Source: Pseudarthrobacter sp. BIM B-2242 (GTDB taxonomy: Bacteria; Actinomycetota; Actinomycetes; Actinomycetales; Micrococcaceae). From it: a stretch of 64,000 nt of DNA. The stretch covers positions 434,001 through 498,000 of the forward strand of contig NZ_CP061721.1 in assembly GCF_014764445.1 (NCBI RefSeq), written 5' to 3'. This document shows, piece after piece, positions 41,672-50,423 of the stretch. Position 1 is the stretch's first letter; the number at the start of each line of letters is the position of its first letter. The translations under genes were made by a program, and so were the position numbers. Under the pieces are notes generated by a model, which was given only the letters and a program-made list of their open reading frames with translations, did not search any database and was not told the DNA's origin.

Positions 41672-43198
41672 ATGAAGTTAGGTCCCAAAGCGGCAGCAGC
41701 CGCTCTTATCGTCAGCTCGGCAATGGCGCTGACAGCCTGCGGCGGGGGTGCCCCCGCCGGCGCGGGTGCCACAGCCAAAACAGCCTCGCTGACACTGGGT
41801 GCAGTTCAGGAACTCCGCTCCTGGGACCCGGCACAGGCCCACGTGGGCCACTACCTCCAGCCGTACCAGGCTGCCTACGACTCGCTGCTCCTGCGCCAGC
41901 CGGACGGCAAGCTCAGCCCCATGCTTGCCACCGAGTGGAAGTACAACGACACCAACACCAAGCTCACGTTGGACCTCCGCACGGATGTGACCTTCAGCGA
42001 TGGCGCCAAGTTCGACGCCGAAGCGGCCAAGGCCAACCTGGACCACTTCAAGAAGGCCAACGGCCCGCAGATGGCCCAGCTGACCGCCGTCGCCGACGTC
42101 GCAGTGGTGGACGCCGACACCATCGAACTGAACCTGAGCGCCCCGGACCCGTCCCTGGAGTTCTACCTCAGCCAGGCCGCCGGCCTGATGGGCAGCCCCA
42201 AGGCACTCGGAACTGAAGCCATCAAGACCGAGCCCGTCGGCTCAGGCCCCTACGTGATGGACAAGGCCGCCACCGTCAAGGACTCCCAGTCCGTGTTCAC
42301 CGCCCGCGAAGGCTACTGGAACAAGGACCTCCAGAAGTTCGAGAAGGTCACCTTCAAGATCCTGACTGACCTGACCGCGCGCACCAATGCCCTCGTGTCA
42401 GGCCAGGTGGACGCCACGCTGCTGGATCCCAAGACGGGCAAGCAGGCCGAGGGCGCCAAAATGACCCTTACCGCGAACCAGGTGGACTGGCAGGGACTGC
42501 TCCTGATGGACCGCGACGGTGCCAAGAACACACCGCTCGGCAACGTCAAGGTCCGTCAGGCCATCAACTACGCGTTTGACCGCAAAACCATCCTGGACCA
42601 GGTCCTGCTGGGCCAGGGCACACCCACCTCGCAGCCTTTCGGCAAGGAGAGCGGCGCCTGGGTTGAGGAGCTCGAAAACAAGTACCCGTACGATCCCGCG
42701 AAGGCCAAGGCCCTGCTGAAGGAAGCCGGCTACGAAACCGGAGTCACGCTCGAGGTCCCGTCCGTTCCCGGCTTTGAAACGCAGATCGCCGTGGTCAAGC
42801 AGCAGCTGGCCGACATCGGCATCACGCTGAACGTTGGCTCCGCGATCACAAATACCTTCACGTCCGACGTGGCTGCGCAGAAGTTCACCACCATGTACTT
42901 CTCGCTCTTCCAGGGTGAGCCGTGGGTTGCCATCAACCAGATCGTTTCCACCAAGGCGCTGTACAACGCCTTCAAGAACACCACCCCTGACCTGCAGGCA
43001 AAGATTGACGCTGTCCAGACCGGCGGTGCCGATGCAGCAAAGCTGGCCCGGGAAGTCAACAAGTACGTTGTCGACGAGGCCTGGTTCGCACCGCTGTTCC
43101 GGGTGAACCAGATGTACTACCACAACTCCAAGATCACCGTGACGCCGCAGGTCCAGCAGGCCGTTCCGTCGATCTACAACTACGCGCCCGCCAAGTAA
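41672..43198 (+). CDS. ABC transporter substrate-binding lipoprotein (family 5, peptide type)
   Basis: A 508-residue family-5 solute-binding protein (DppA/OppA fold). Signal peptide ends in ALTACGGG with the lipobox Cys near 24. Features: ELRSWDPAQAHVGHYLQPYQAAYDSLL, a FSDGAKFDAEAAKANLDH segment, VRQAINYAFDRKTIL and the EPWVAINQIVSTKALYNAFKNT region. Family-5 proteins bind peptides but also oligosaccharides and glycosides, which fits the carbohydrate setting. It starts the importer operon. Confidence 0.9.
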   Translation: MKLGPKAAAAALIVSSAMALTACGGGAPAGAGATAKTASLTLGAVQELRSWDPAQAHVGHYLQPYQAAYDSLLLRQPDGKLSPMLATEWKYNDTNTKLTLDLRTDVTFSDGAKFDAEAAKANLDHFKKANGPQMAQLTAVADVAVVDADTIELNLSAPDPSLEFYLSQAAGLMGSPKALGTEAIKTEPVGSGPYVMDKAATVKDSQSVFTAREGYWNKDLQKFEKVTFKILTDLTARTNALVSGQVDATLLDPKTGKQAEGAKMTLTANQVDWQGLLLMDRDGAKNTPLGNVKVRQAINYAFDRKTILDQVLLGQGTPTSQPFGKESGAWVEELENKYPYDPAKAKALLKEAGYETGVTLEVPSVPGFETQIAVVKQQLADIGITLNVGSAITNTFTSDVAAQKFTTMYFSLFQGEPWVAINQIVSTKALYNAFKNTTPDLQAKIDAVQTGGADAAKLAREVNKYVVDEAWFAPLFRVNQMYYHNSKITVTPQVQQAVPSIYNYAPAK

Positions 43199-43232
43199 TC
43201 CAGGGCCCGTAGTCAAACAAAACAACTGCACA

Positions 43233-43270
43233 GGTCCGGCAGGCCACCATCGACGGTGGGCTGCCGGACC
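43233..43270 (+). other. Intercistronic hairpin between binding protein and permease
   Basis: GGTCCGGCAG (43233-43242) pairs with CTGCCGGACC (43261-43270); an inner CCACC/GGTGG helix extends it. It lies 34 bp after the binding-protein stop and has no T-tract. It is an analogue of the hairpin at 16510 and suits differential expression. Confidence 0.65.
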
Positions 43271-43306
43271 GGGCACCCAATCCATTCCAGTTCAATGGAG
43301 CCAGCA

Positions 43307-44248
43307 ATGATCCCCTTCATCCTTAAACGCCTCGGCAGCGGCGTAGTCGTCCTGCTTGCCGTCTCGATCCTTACCTTTTCCCTGCTCTACGTATCGAGCG
43401 GCAGCATCGCCCGGAACATCCTGGGCGACCAGGCAACACCGGAGCAGCTGGCCGTCAAGGAAGCCGAGCTGGGGCTCGATCAGCCCATTATCACCCGCTA
43501 CTTCAGCTGGCTTACCAGCGCACTGGGCGGAGACCTGGGTGCCTCCTGGTTCACGTCCGAACCCGTTGCCAACGCCCTCGCCACCCGTATTCCCGTGACC
43601 ATGACCATGGTGGTTGTGGCTATGATCTTCATTTCCATCATCGCTACCCTCATTGGTGTCGCCGCAGCCGTCAAACGCGGCTGGGTGGACCGAGTGGTCC
43701 AGATCGGTGCCATCATCGGCGACTCGATCCCCGGGTTCGTCATCGGCATCATCCTTGTCACCATTTTGGCCATCCAGATGGGCCTTTTCCCCGCCACGAG
43801 CACCATTTCGCCAGGCGTGGGTGCGGATGCGTGGGTTCTCTCCCTGACCCTTCCGGTGATCGCCCTGCTCATCAACGGTGTCACCGGCGGTGCGCAGCAG
43901 ATCCGCAGCGCATTCATCAAGCAGCTCGAACGTGATTACGTCCGCACCCTCCGCAGCCGCGGCATTGGTGAACGGGAAGTGCTCTTCAAGCACGTCCTGC
44001 GCAGTGCGGCGCCCGCCGGGCTCACCGTGCTCAGCCTTCAGCTGATTGGCATGCTCGGCGGGGTTGTCATCCTCGAGTCCATCTTTGCCCTTCCGGGCAT
44101 GGGGCCCATGGCCGTAACGGCCACCATCCAAAGCGATCAGCCGGTGGTTATGGGCGTCGTTATGTACACCGTCGCCGTTGTGATCGTGGTCAACCTCATT
44201 GTTGACATGCTCAACGGCTGGCTTAACCCGAAGGTGCGTGTCTCGTGA
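43307..44248 (+). CDS. ABC transporter permease (DppB-like)
   Basis: A 313-residue membrane subunit starting at ATG 43307 with ATGGAG ahead. It has the DppB layout: a first helix FILKRLGSGVVVLLAV, a long external loop (SSGSIARNILGDQ), five further helices and the EAA loop YVRTLRSRGIGEREVLFKHVLRSAAPAG. It pairs with the fused permease-ATPase encoded next, overlapping it by GTGA. Substrate expected to be that of the family-5 binding protein. Confidence 0.9.
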   Translation: MIPFILKRLGSGVVVLLAVSILTFSLLYVSSGSIARNILGDQATPEQLAVKEAELGLDQPIITRYFSWLTSALGGDLGASWFTSEPVANALATRIPVTMTMVVVAMIFISIIATLIGVAAAVKRGWVDRVVQIGAIIGDSIPGFVIGIILVTILAIQMGLFPATSTISPGVGADAWVLSLTLPVIALLINGVTGGAQQIRSAFIKQLERDYVRTLRSRGIGEREVLFKHVLRSAAPAGLTVLSLQLIGMLGGVVILESIFALPGMGPMAVTATIQSDQPVVMGVVMYTVAVVIVVNLIVDMLNGWLNPKVRVS

Positions 44249-46125
44249 CCGAGTCCGTCGAAACCTCAGCCCTGACACCGGCGCCCGGCACCCCCGCTCC
44301 CGGGAGCCCCGTTCCCGGACAATCCGGCCAGAGCGGCAAAGTGGTCCGGTCAACAGTCCTCCGGCGCCTCTTCAAAAACCCGCTTGGCATCATCGCCATC
44401 GTTATTCTGGCGGCCTTGGCCGTCATGGCCGTCTTCGCCGATGCCCTGGCACCGTTTGACGAGAACTTCGCGAACATCTCCAAGACCCTGGCGGCGCCCG
44501 ACGCCGTCAACATCCTCGGCACGGACAGCTCCGGGCGCGACGTCTGGAGCCGGCTGTTGTTCGGCGCGCAGCTGACGCTGCTCTCAGCGTTGCTCTGCGC
44601 CGCCGTCGCCATTGTGATCGGCCTTCCTGCCGGCCTCGTGGCAGGCTACTACGCCGGGAAATTTGAGGCCGTGGCCAACTGGATTGTTGGCATCCTCATG
44701 AGCCTCCCCGGCCTGATCGTGCTGATGACCATCCGCTCGGCCTACGGTCCGTCCGTGTGGATCGCCATGATCGCGTTCGGGGTCCTGATCAGCCCCTCCT
44801 ACTTCCGGCTGGTGCGCTCTGCGGTCCAGTCGGTCCGCAACGAGCTCTACGTTGACGCGGCACGCGTCTCGGGACTGTCCGACCTGCGCATCATCACGCG
44901 CCACATCTTCTCGGTGGTCCGGGCTCCGATCATCATCCAGACCGCAGCCATCACCGGTGTTGCCATTGCCATCCAGTCCGCCCTGGAGTTCCTGGGCCTG
45001 GGTGATCCGGCCAAGGCAACCTGGGGTGTGATGCTCAGTGAAGGCTTCAAGAACGTCTACCTCACGCCGTCGCTGCTGTTCTGGCCCGCCTTTGCCATGG
45101 CACTGGCCATCGGTTCCCTTGTCCTGCTGGGCAACGCCATCCGCGACGCCCTGGAAGACGGCGAGAAGATCAAGCACCGCCGGAAGAAGGCCCATGCGGC
45201 GCAGGATGCGGCCGCCGCCAGCGCTGCCAAGGCAGCACGCAAGACCATTGCCGCCGTCGAGGCCGGAACCGAACACCACCTGGTCAAGGTGACCAACCTC
45301 GGCGTGGGCTATCCCCAGGCGGACGGTTCCATCAAGAAGGTTGTCGACGACGTTTCCTTCCACGTGGACCGCGGCGAAATCCTGGGCATTGTGGGCGAGT
45401 CCGGTTCCGGTAAGTCCCAGACTGCGTTCTCCATCCTGGGCCTGCTGCCGGACACTGCGCGCATTGTGGCCGGTGCCATCCAGTTCGACGGCAGCTACAC
45501 CGTGGCGCCCGGCGAGGACAAAGTGAACCAGGACCGGCTGTCCAAGCTGCGCGGCAAGCGGATTTCCTACATCCCGCAGGAACCCATGAGCAACCTGGAC
45601 CCGGCGTTCACCATCGGCTACCAGCTCGTGACCCCCATGGTGCGGGTCCTGGGAATCTCCAAGGCCGAAGCCACCGCCCGGGCCATGAAGCTCCTCGCCG
45701 ACGTCGGAATCGTCAATCCGGAACGGACCTTCAAGGCCTACCCCCACGAGGTTTCCGGCGGCATGGCCCAGCGTGTACTGATCGCCGGTGCCATCAGCTG
45801 TGAACCGGACCTCATCATTGCCGACGAGCCCACCACCGCCCTGGATGTCACCGTGCAGGCCGATGTCCTGGACCTGATCCGCGACCTCCAGCGCCGTCTC
45901 GGCGTGGGCGTCATCATGGTGACCCACAACTTCGGCGTGGTGGCCGACCTCTGCGACCGCGTCGTGGTCATGCAGAACGGCCGCCTCGTGGAGGAAGGCC
46001 CCGTGCGGGAGATCCTGCGCAACCCGAAGGAAAGCTACACCCAGACACTGCTGGCTTCCATGCTCGAAGGCAAGGAACCGATGACCATGCTGGTGCCCTC
46101 TACCGTAAAGGAGAACGTACTGTGA
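44245..46125 (+). CDS. Fused ABC permease-ATPase (DppC-DppD)
   Basis: A 626-residue fusion. Residues ~30-305 are a DppC-type permease with TM helices, GTDSSGRDVWSRLLFGAQLTLLS and EAA-like YVDAARVSGLSDLRIITRHIF. After an Ala-rich linker, residues ~345-626 form an oligopeptide ABC ATPase: GESGSGKSQT (Walker A), VSGGMAQRVLIAGAI (signature) and LIIADEPTTALDVT (Walker B). Fusion of the second permease and first ATPase is known in actinobacterial importers. GTG starts overlap both ways. Confidence 0.93.
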   Translation: MTESVETSALTPAPGTPAPGSPVPGQSGQSGKVVRSTVLRRLFKNPLGIIAIVILAALAVMAVFADALAPFDENFANISKTLAAPDAVNILGTDSSGRDVWSRLLFGAQLTLLSALLCAAVAIVIGLPAGLVAGYYAGKFEAVANWIVGILMSLPGLIVLMTIRSAYGPSVWIAMIAFGVLISPSYFRLVRSAVQSVRNELYVDAARVSGLSDLRIITRHIFSVVRAPIIIQTAAITGVAIAIQSALEFLGLGDPAKATWGVMLSEGFKNVYLTPSLLFWPAFAMALAIGSLVLLGNAIRDALEDGEKIKHRRKKAHAAQDAAAASAAKAARKTIAAVEAGTEHHLVKVTNLGVGYPQADGSIKKVVDDVSFHVDRGEILGIVGESGSGKSQTAFSILGLLPDTARIVAGAIQFDGSYTVAPGEDKVNQDRLSKLRGKRISYIPQEPMSNLDPAFTIGYQLVTPMVRVLGISKAEATARAMKLLADVGIVNPERTFKAYPHEVSGGMAQRVLIAGAISCEPDLIIADEPTTALDVTVQADVLDLIRDLQRRLGVGVIMVTHNFGVVADLCDRVVVMQNGRLVEEGPVREILRNPKESYTQTLLASMLEGKEPMTMLVPSTVKENVL

Positions 46126-47027
46126 CCGAGACTGCAGCCTTGAACGCCGCGGAATCAGCCCCGGCACGGGACGGACTCCTCCGCGTGGAAAACCTGGTGG
46201 TGGACTACGCGGGCAAGGGTTTCCGGGCGAAAAAGTTCCGGGCGCTCACCGACATCAACATCAGCATCGGCCAGGGGGAGACCCTGGGCCTGGTGGGGGA
46301 GTCCGGCTCCGGCAAGACCACACTGGGCCGTGCGGTGCTTGGCCTTGCGCCGGTAAGCGGCGGAAAGATCACCTTCGAAGGCCAGGACATCAGCCACGCC
46401 ACCCGGAAGCAGCGCCGCATCCTCAGCCGGGACATGCAGGTGGTCTTCCAGGACCCCTACACGTCCCTGAACCCGGCCCTGGAAATCGGCGACATCCTCG
46501 CCGAACCCTTGGGCGTGCAGGGCATGGAGGCCTCGGCCGCCAAGAAGCGCGTGAAGGAGCTCCTGGACCAGGTGGGGCTCCCCTCCGACGCACTCCACCG
46601 GCTGCCCCGTGAGTTCAGCGGCGGCCAGCGCCAGCGCGTAGCGATCGCCCGCGCTCTGGCGCTCTCTCCCAAACTCATCGTCTGCGACGAGCCGGTCAGC
46701 GCACTGGACCTCTCCACCCAGGCGCGGGTCCTGGATCTCTTCCTGCAGATCCAGAGAGACACAGGTGTTTCCTACCTGTTTGTCTCCCATGACCTTGACG
46801 TCGTCCGCCACATCAGCCACCGTGTGGCTGTGATGTACCGTGGAGAAATCGTGGAGCAGGGGCCGGCTGAGGTTGTCACACGCGACCCCGAGCACCCCTA
46901 TACCCAGCGTTTGCTCCTTGCCTCCCCGGTGCCGGATCCGGACCGCCAGGAGAAGCGCCGTGCCGACCGCCACCGCCTGCTGGAAGAGCAGCGGCAGCAG
47001 GCCGAACAGGCTGGCGTCCCCGCCTAG
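46122..47027 (+). CDS. ABC transporter ATP-binding protein (DppF-like)
   Basis: A 301-residue ATPase with GTG start in GTGA overlap. Walker A is GESGSGKTTLGRAVLG, signature FSGGQRQRVAIARALAL, Walker B LIVCDEPVSALDLST and H-loop FVSHDLDVVRHI; a YTQRLLLASPVP segment is the oligopeptide-specific C-terminal motif. It completes the importer with the fused protein. A ribosome-site stretch GGAGG then leads to the next gene 48 bp on. Confidence 0.94.
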   Translation: MTETAALNAAESAPARDGLLRVENLVVDYAGKGFRAKKFRALTDINISIGQGETLGLVGESGSGKTTLGRAVLGLAPVSGGKITFEGQDISHATRKQRRILSRDMQVVFQDPYTSLNPALEIGDILAEPLGVQGMEASAAKKRVKELLDQVGLPSDALHRLPREFSGGQRQRVAIARALALSPKLIVCDEPVSALDLSTQARVLDLFLQIQRDTGVSYLFVSHDLDVVRHISHRVAVMYRGEIVEQGPAEVVTRDPEHPYTQRLLLASPVPDPDRQEKRRADRHRLLEEQRQQAEQAGVPA

Positions 47028-47074
47028 GGACCGCACCAGAACCAACCCAACCGCAACAACAACGGAGGAATATC

Positions 47075-47935
47075 GTGGCCAAAATTGGCGTACAGGCAAT
47101 GATGCTGAGGGAAAGCTTCACCGAGATCGGGGCGTTCGAAACGCTCCGCAAGGTCAGCGACATCGGCTACAACGCCGTCGAGATCTCCCAGATCCCGATG
47201 ACGCCGGAGAACGTGGCTGAGCTGGATCGTTCCCGCACCGAGCTGGGCATGGACATCGCAGCACTTTCCGTGGCCATGGAGACCCCTAAAGGCCGGCCCG
47301 GCGATTCACTGGCGGAGCACTTCGACAAGATCGTCGAGGACGCCAAGAGCCTGGACTCGAAGCTGCTGCGGATCGGCATGCTGCCGTTCGAGGCAATGAC
47401 GTCCATCGGTGCTGTGATTGACTTCGCCAAGAAGGCCAACGAATACGCCGAGCGTCTTCAGGAGCAGGGCCTGAGCCTGTACTACCACAACCACCACATC
47501 GAGTTCGCGAAGTTCGACGGCAAGTACATGCTGGACATCATCGCCGAAAATTCCCCGGCCATGGGCATGGAAATCGACGTGCACTGGGTGCAGCGCGGTG
47601 GCCTCGACCCCGTCCGCACGCTCGAAAAGTACGCCGGCCGCACCGCCATGGTTCACCTGAAGGACTACCGGATCGGCCAAATGCCGGAGTCGGCCATGGG
47701 ACTGCTGGACGCGGGCGACTTCGTGGGTTTCATGACCGAGTTCAAGAACGTTGTCCAGTTCGCCGAAGTGGGAGAAGGCAACCTGGACTTCGCCTCCATC
47801 ATTCCGGCCGCCCAGGCTGCCGGCGCCGAGTACCTGCTGGTAGAGCAGGACGAACTCTACGGCCGCACGGTCTGGGAAGCCCTGCAGACCTCCTACGACA
47901 ACCTCATCGCACTGGGCCAGTCCGAACTCTTCTAA
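47075..47935 (+). CDS. TIM-barrel sugar isomerase/epimerase family protein, second copy
   Basis: A 286-residue xylose-isomerase-like barrel, GTG start after CGGAGG. Metal and substrate residues: YHNHHIEFAKFDG, MEIDVHWVQRGG, TAMVHLKDYRIGQMPE and LVEQDELYGRTVWEALQTSYDNL. It is of equal length to the protein at 39608 but clearly a diverged paralogue. It lies at the end of the importer operon and precedes a second oxidoreductase. The two proteins likely act in sequence on the imported sugar derivative. Confidence 0.84.
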   Translation: MAKIGVQAMMLRESFTEIGAFETLRKVSDIGYNAVEISQIPMTPENVAELDRSRTELGMDIAALSVAMETPKGRPGDSLAEHFDKIVEDAKSLDSKLLRIGMLPFEAMTSIGAVIDFAKKANEYAERLQEQGLSLYYHNHHIEFAKFDGKYMLDIIAENSPAMGMEIDVHWVQRGGLDPVRTLEKYAGRTAMVHLKDYRIGQMPESAMGLLDAGDFVGFMTEFKNVVQFAEVGEGNLDFASIIPAAQAAGAEYLLVEQDELYGRTVWEALQTSYDNLIALGQSELF

Positions 47936-47984
47936 CCTCTGATCCCGGCCCAACACGTTCAACCAACGAAAAAGGAAACTAACT

Positions 47985-49151
47985 GTGAGCAAGAAAGTAC
48001 GCCTCGGCATCATCGGCCTGGGCCAGCAAGGCGGCGCCTACGCCAAGTTCATCACCGACGGACTGGTTCCGAACATGGAGATCGGCGCCATCTGCGACAT
48101 CGATCCGGCCAAGAAGACCGTTGCCTCGGAGACCTACCCCGGCGTCCCCTTCTACGAGGATTACATCGCCATGCTGGAAAGCGGCGACGTTGACGCGGTG
48201 GTGACCTGTGTCCCGCACTTCCTGCACCCCGAGATGGGCATTGAAACCCTCAAGCGCAATGTTCATGCCCTTGTGGAGAAGCCGGCCGGCGTCTACACCA
48301 AGCAGGTCAAGGAACTGAATGAGTTTGCCGCGGGCAAGCCGGAACTGTCCTTCGCCATCATGTTCAATCAGCGCAACAACCCGCTGTACCAGAAGCTCAA
48401 AGAGATCGTGGAAAACGGCGAGATCGGCAAGATCCGCCGGACCAACTGGATCATCACCACCTGGTGGCGGCCGCAGGGCTATTACAACTCCAGCGAATGG
48501 CGTGCAACGTGGGGCGGCGAGGGCGGCGGCGTCCTGGTCAACCAGGCTCCGCACCAGCTGGACCTGTGGCAGTGGATCTGTGGCGTGCCGAAGTCGGTGT
48601 ACGCGAAGGTTGCGTTCGGCTTCAGGCGCGACATCGCCGTCGAGGATGAAGTGACGGCAGTTGTTGATTACGGTGACGGCGCAACCGGTGTATTCGTCAC
48701 TGCCACGCACGATCTGACCGGCACCGACCGCTTCGAAATCCTGGGCGACCAGGGCAAAATCGTGGTCGAAAACAGCAAGACCGCCACCGTGACCCGCCTG
48801 CACAAGCCCGAGCGCGAGCTCAGCGAAGGCATGGACATGGACGACGTCCGCAAGCTCTTTATGGGCGAGCTGAACCCGGCGGAGTACTACACCTCCGAGG
48901 TCATCGAATTCGAGTCCGCGTGGGGCGCCCAGCACTCCGGCGTCCTGGAGAACTTTGCCGCCAACATCCTGGACGGGACGCCGCTGCTCGCGCCCGGCTC
49001 GGACGGGATCAACGGCGTGCGCCTGGCCAACGCCATCCACCTTTCGGCCTGGACCGGCAAGGAAGTCGGGCTGGACTTCAACGAAGACGAGTTCCTCGCC
49101 GAGCTCAACAAGCGCATCGCCGAAGAAGGCAAGTTCCCCGCGCGTTCGTAG
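47985..49151 (+). CDS. Gfo/Idh/MocA-family oxidoreductase, second copy
   Basis: A 388-residue NAD(P)-dependent dehydrogenase, longer than the 337-residue paralogue. The N-terminal nucleotide motif is LGIIGLGQQGGAYAKFI, the EKP motif VEKPAGVYTKQ, and the beta domain has GGGVLVNQAPHQLDLWQWICG, conserved with the paralogue's GGLMMNQAIHTVDLLQWL. GTG 47985 follows AAAAGGAA. It may act on the product of, or supply substrate to, the isomerase at 47075. A palindrome (49199-49248) separates it from the LacI gene. Confidence 0.9.
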   Translation: MSKKVRLGIIGLGQQGGAYAKFITDGLVPNMEIGAICDIDPAKKTVASETYPGVPFYEDYIAMLESGDVDAVVTCVPHFLHPEMGIETLKRNVHALVEKPAGVYTKQVKELNEFAAGKPELSFAIMFNQRNNPLYQKLKEIVENGEIGKIRRTNWIITTWWRPQGYYNSSEWRATWGGEGGGVLVNQAPHQLDLWQWICGVPKSVYAKVAFGFRRDIAVEDEVTAVVDYGDGATGVFVTATHDLTGTDRFEILGDQGKIVVENSKTATVTRLHKPERELSEGMDMDDVRKLFMGELNPAEYYTSEVIEFESAWGAQHSGVLENFAANILDGTPLLAPGSDGINGVRLANAIHLSAWTGKEVGLDFNEDEFLAELNKRIAEEGKFPARS

Positions 49152-49198
49152 CCGGGTGCGGGGCCGGCGGGCAACCGCTGGCCAACTTTGCCCAACTG

Positions 49199-49248
49199 GG
49201 TCGCAGTTAATGTCGTTATGGGCGTCCAAAACGACATTAACTGCGACC
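49199..49248. repeat. Palindromic intergenic element, copy C
   Basis: A perfect 19-bp stem (49199-49217/49230-49248, containing TCGCAGTTAATGTCG) with a 12-nt loop ATGGGCGTCCAA. Stem differs from copies A and B; the loop keeps TGRGCGTCCAA. It lies between the oxidoreductase and the LacI gene. No T-tract follows. Confidence 0.75.
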
Positions 49249-49280
49249 TACTTGGGTGGTTTCCTCGTTAGGATGGGGCG

Positions 49281-50342
49281 GTGACTGAACCCAAGACGCC
49301 GGACGCCGCCAGACCCGCGGGGCCGGTCAAGAAGCACGGCCGGGACGGAAAATCCAACGCGACCATCTACGACATCGCCAGGGTTGCCGGCGTCAACGCC
49401 TCCACGGTCTCCCGGGCGCTTAGCAAGCCCGGCCGGGTCAGTCCCAAAACCCAGAAACTCATCGAAGACGCGGCTGCCGAACTGAACTATCAGGTCAATC
49501 CGTTTGCCCGTGCGCTCCCCACGGGCAAGACCAACACCTTTGGCCTGATCGTCGCGGACATCACCAACCCGACGTTCTTTGACATCATCCGCGGCGCCGA
49601 GACCACGGCGACGGACCGTGACTACACCTTGGTCTTGGCGGAGTCCGCGGAGTCCGCCGCCACTGAACTCACTGCGGCCCGCCGCCTGATGGCAACGGTG
49701 GACGGCCTCATCCTGGCGAGCCCGCGCATGGACGACGACAACATCCGCGCCCTGGCCCAGGACAAACCCGTGGTGGTGATCAACCGCGAAGTGGCGGGTG
49801 TGCCCTGTGTGGTGCCGGACGTCCACAAGGGGATCAGCGAGGCGGTGCGAAGCCTGGCCGGCCACGGCCATCACAAGGTCGCCTATGTGGCAGGGCCGCC
49901 CGAATCCTGGATGTCCGAACGGCGCTGGGAGGGTGTGCAGGCAGCCTGCGACTGGTCCGGGCTTGAGGCCGTGCGCCTCGAGTCCAGCAAACCAACGGTC
50001 GACGGCGGCCGGCAGGTGGCGCGTGATATCCGCGCCAGCGGTGCCACGGCAGTGCTGACCTACAACGATCTCCTGGCCATTGGGCTGATGCAGGAGCTCC
50101 AGGCGGCGGGCATCACCGTGCCCGACCAGATCAGCATCGTGGGATTCGATGACATTTTCGGCGCGGACTTCACCACCCCGCCCCTTACCACCGTGCGTTC
50201 TCCGCTGGGGGAGTGCGGTGCCGGGGCAGCCACACGCCTCCTGGACCTCCTCCACGGGACCGGGGAACCGGCAGGCACACTGAGCGTGGAGACTGAACTG
50301 GTGCTGCGGGGTTCCAGCGGCAGGATTCTGCCCGCCAAGTAG
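49281..50342 (+). CDS. LacI-family transcriptional regulator (uronate operon)
   Basis: A 353-residue regulator. GTG 49281 start, then a Lys/Arg-rich tail and helix-turn-helix ATIYDIARVAGVNASTVSRALS. Effector domain: FGLIVADITNPTFFDIIRGAETTATDRDYTLVLAESAES, GVPCVVPDVHKG, FDDIFGADFTTPPLTTVRSP. It is located directly before the uronate isomerase gene with the operator at 50379 in between, so it should repress uronate genes in the absence of an inducer. It shares overall architecture with the paralogue at 38373. Confidence 0.93.
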   Translation: MTEPKTPDAARPAGPVKKHGRDGKSNATIYDIARVAGVNASTVSRALSKPGRVSPKTQKLIEDAAAELNYQVNPFARALPTGKTNTFGLIVADITNPTFFDIIRGAETTATDRDYTLVLAESAESAATELTAARRLMATVDGLILASPRMDDDNIRALAQDKPVVVINREVAGVPCVVPDVHKGISEAVRSLAGHGHHKVAYVAGPPESWMSERRWEGVQAACDWSGLEAVRLESSKPTVDGGRQVARDIRASGATAVLTYNDLLAIGLMQELQAAGITVPDQISIVGFDDIFGADFTTPPLTTVRSPLGECGAGAATRLLDLLHGTGEPAGTLSVETELVLRGSSGRILPAK

Positions 50343-50378
50343 GCCCGGGGCGGCCGGTTGCAACATTTTGGCAAATCA

Positions 50379-50417
50379 TGGCAACCGGTTGACAAAACGG
50401 TGAGCCGAGCCGATTAT
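50379..50417 (+). promoter_or_regulatory. LacI operator-promoter of the uronate isomerase operon
   Basis: Operator TGGCAACCGGTTGACA (50379-50394); its right half is a perfect -35 TTGACA (50389-50394). The -10 is probably GATTAT (50412-50417), 17 bp on. The expected start site is at or near the ATG of uxaC (50424), so the transcript may be leaderless. Another CCGGTTGCAAC lies at 50353. Confidence 0.7.
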
Positions 50418-50423
50418 TGACGT

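Noticed and set aside
44584..46167. 527-codon open frame antisense to the permease-ATPase fusion
   Set aside because: Translation is Asp/His/Gly-rich noise typical of antisense frames, with no domain and no ribosome site.
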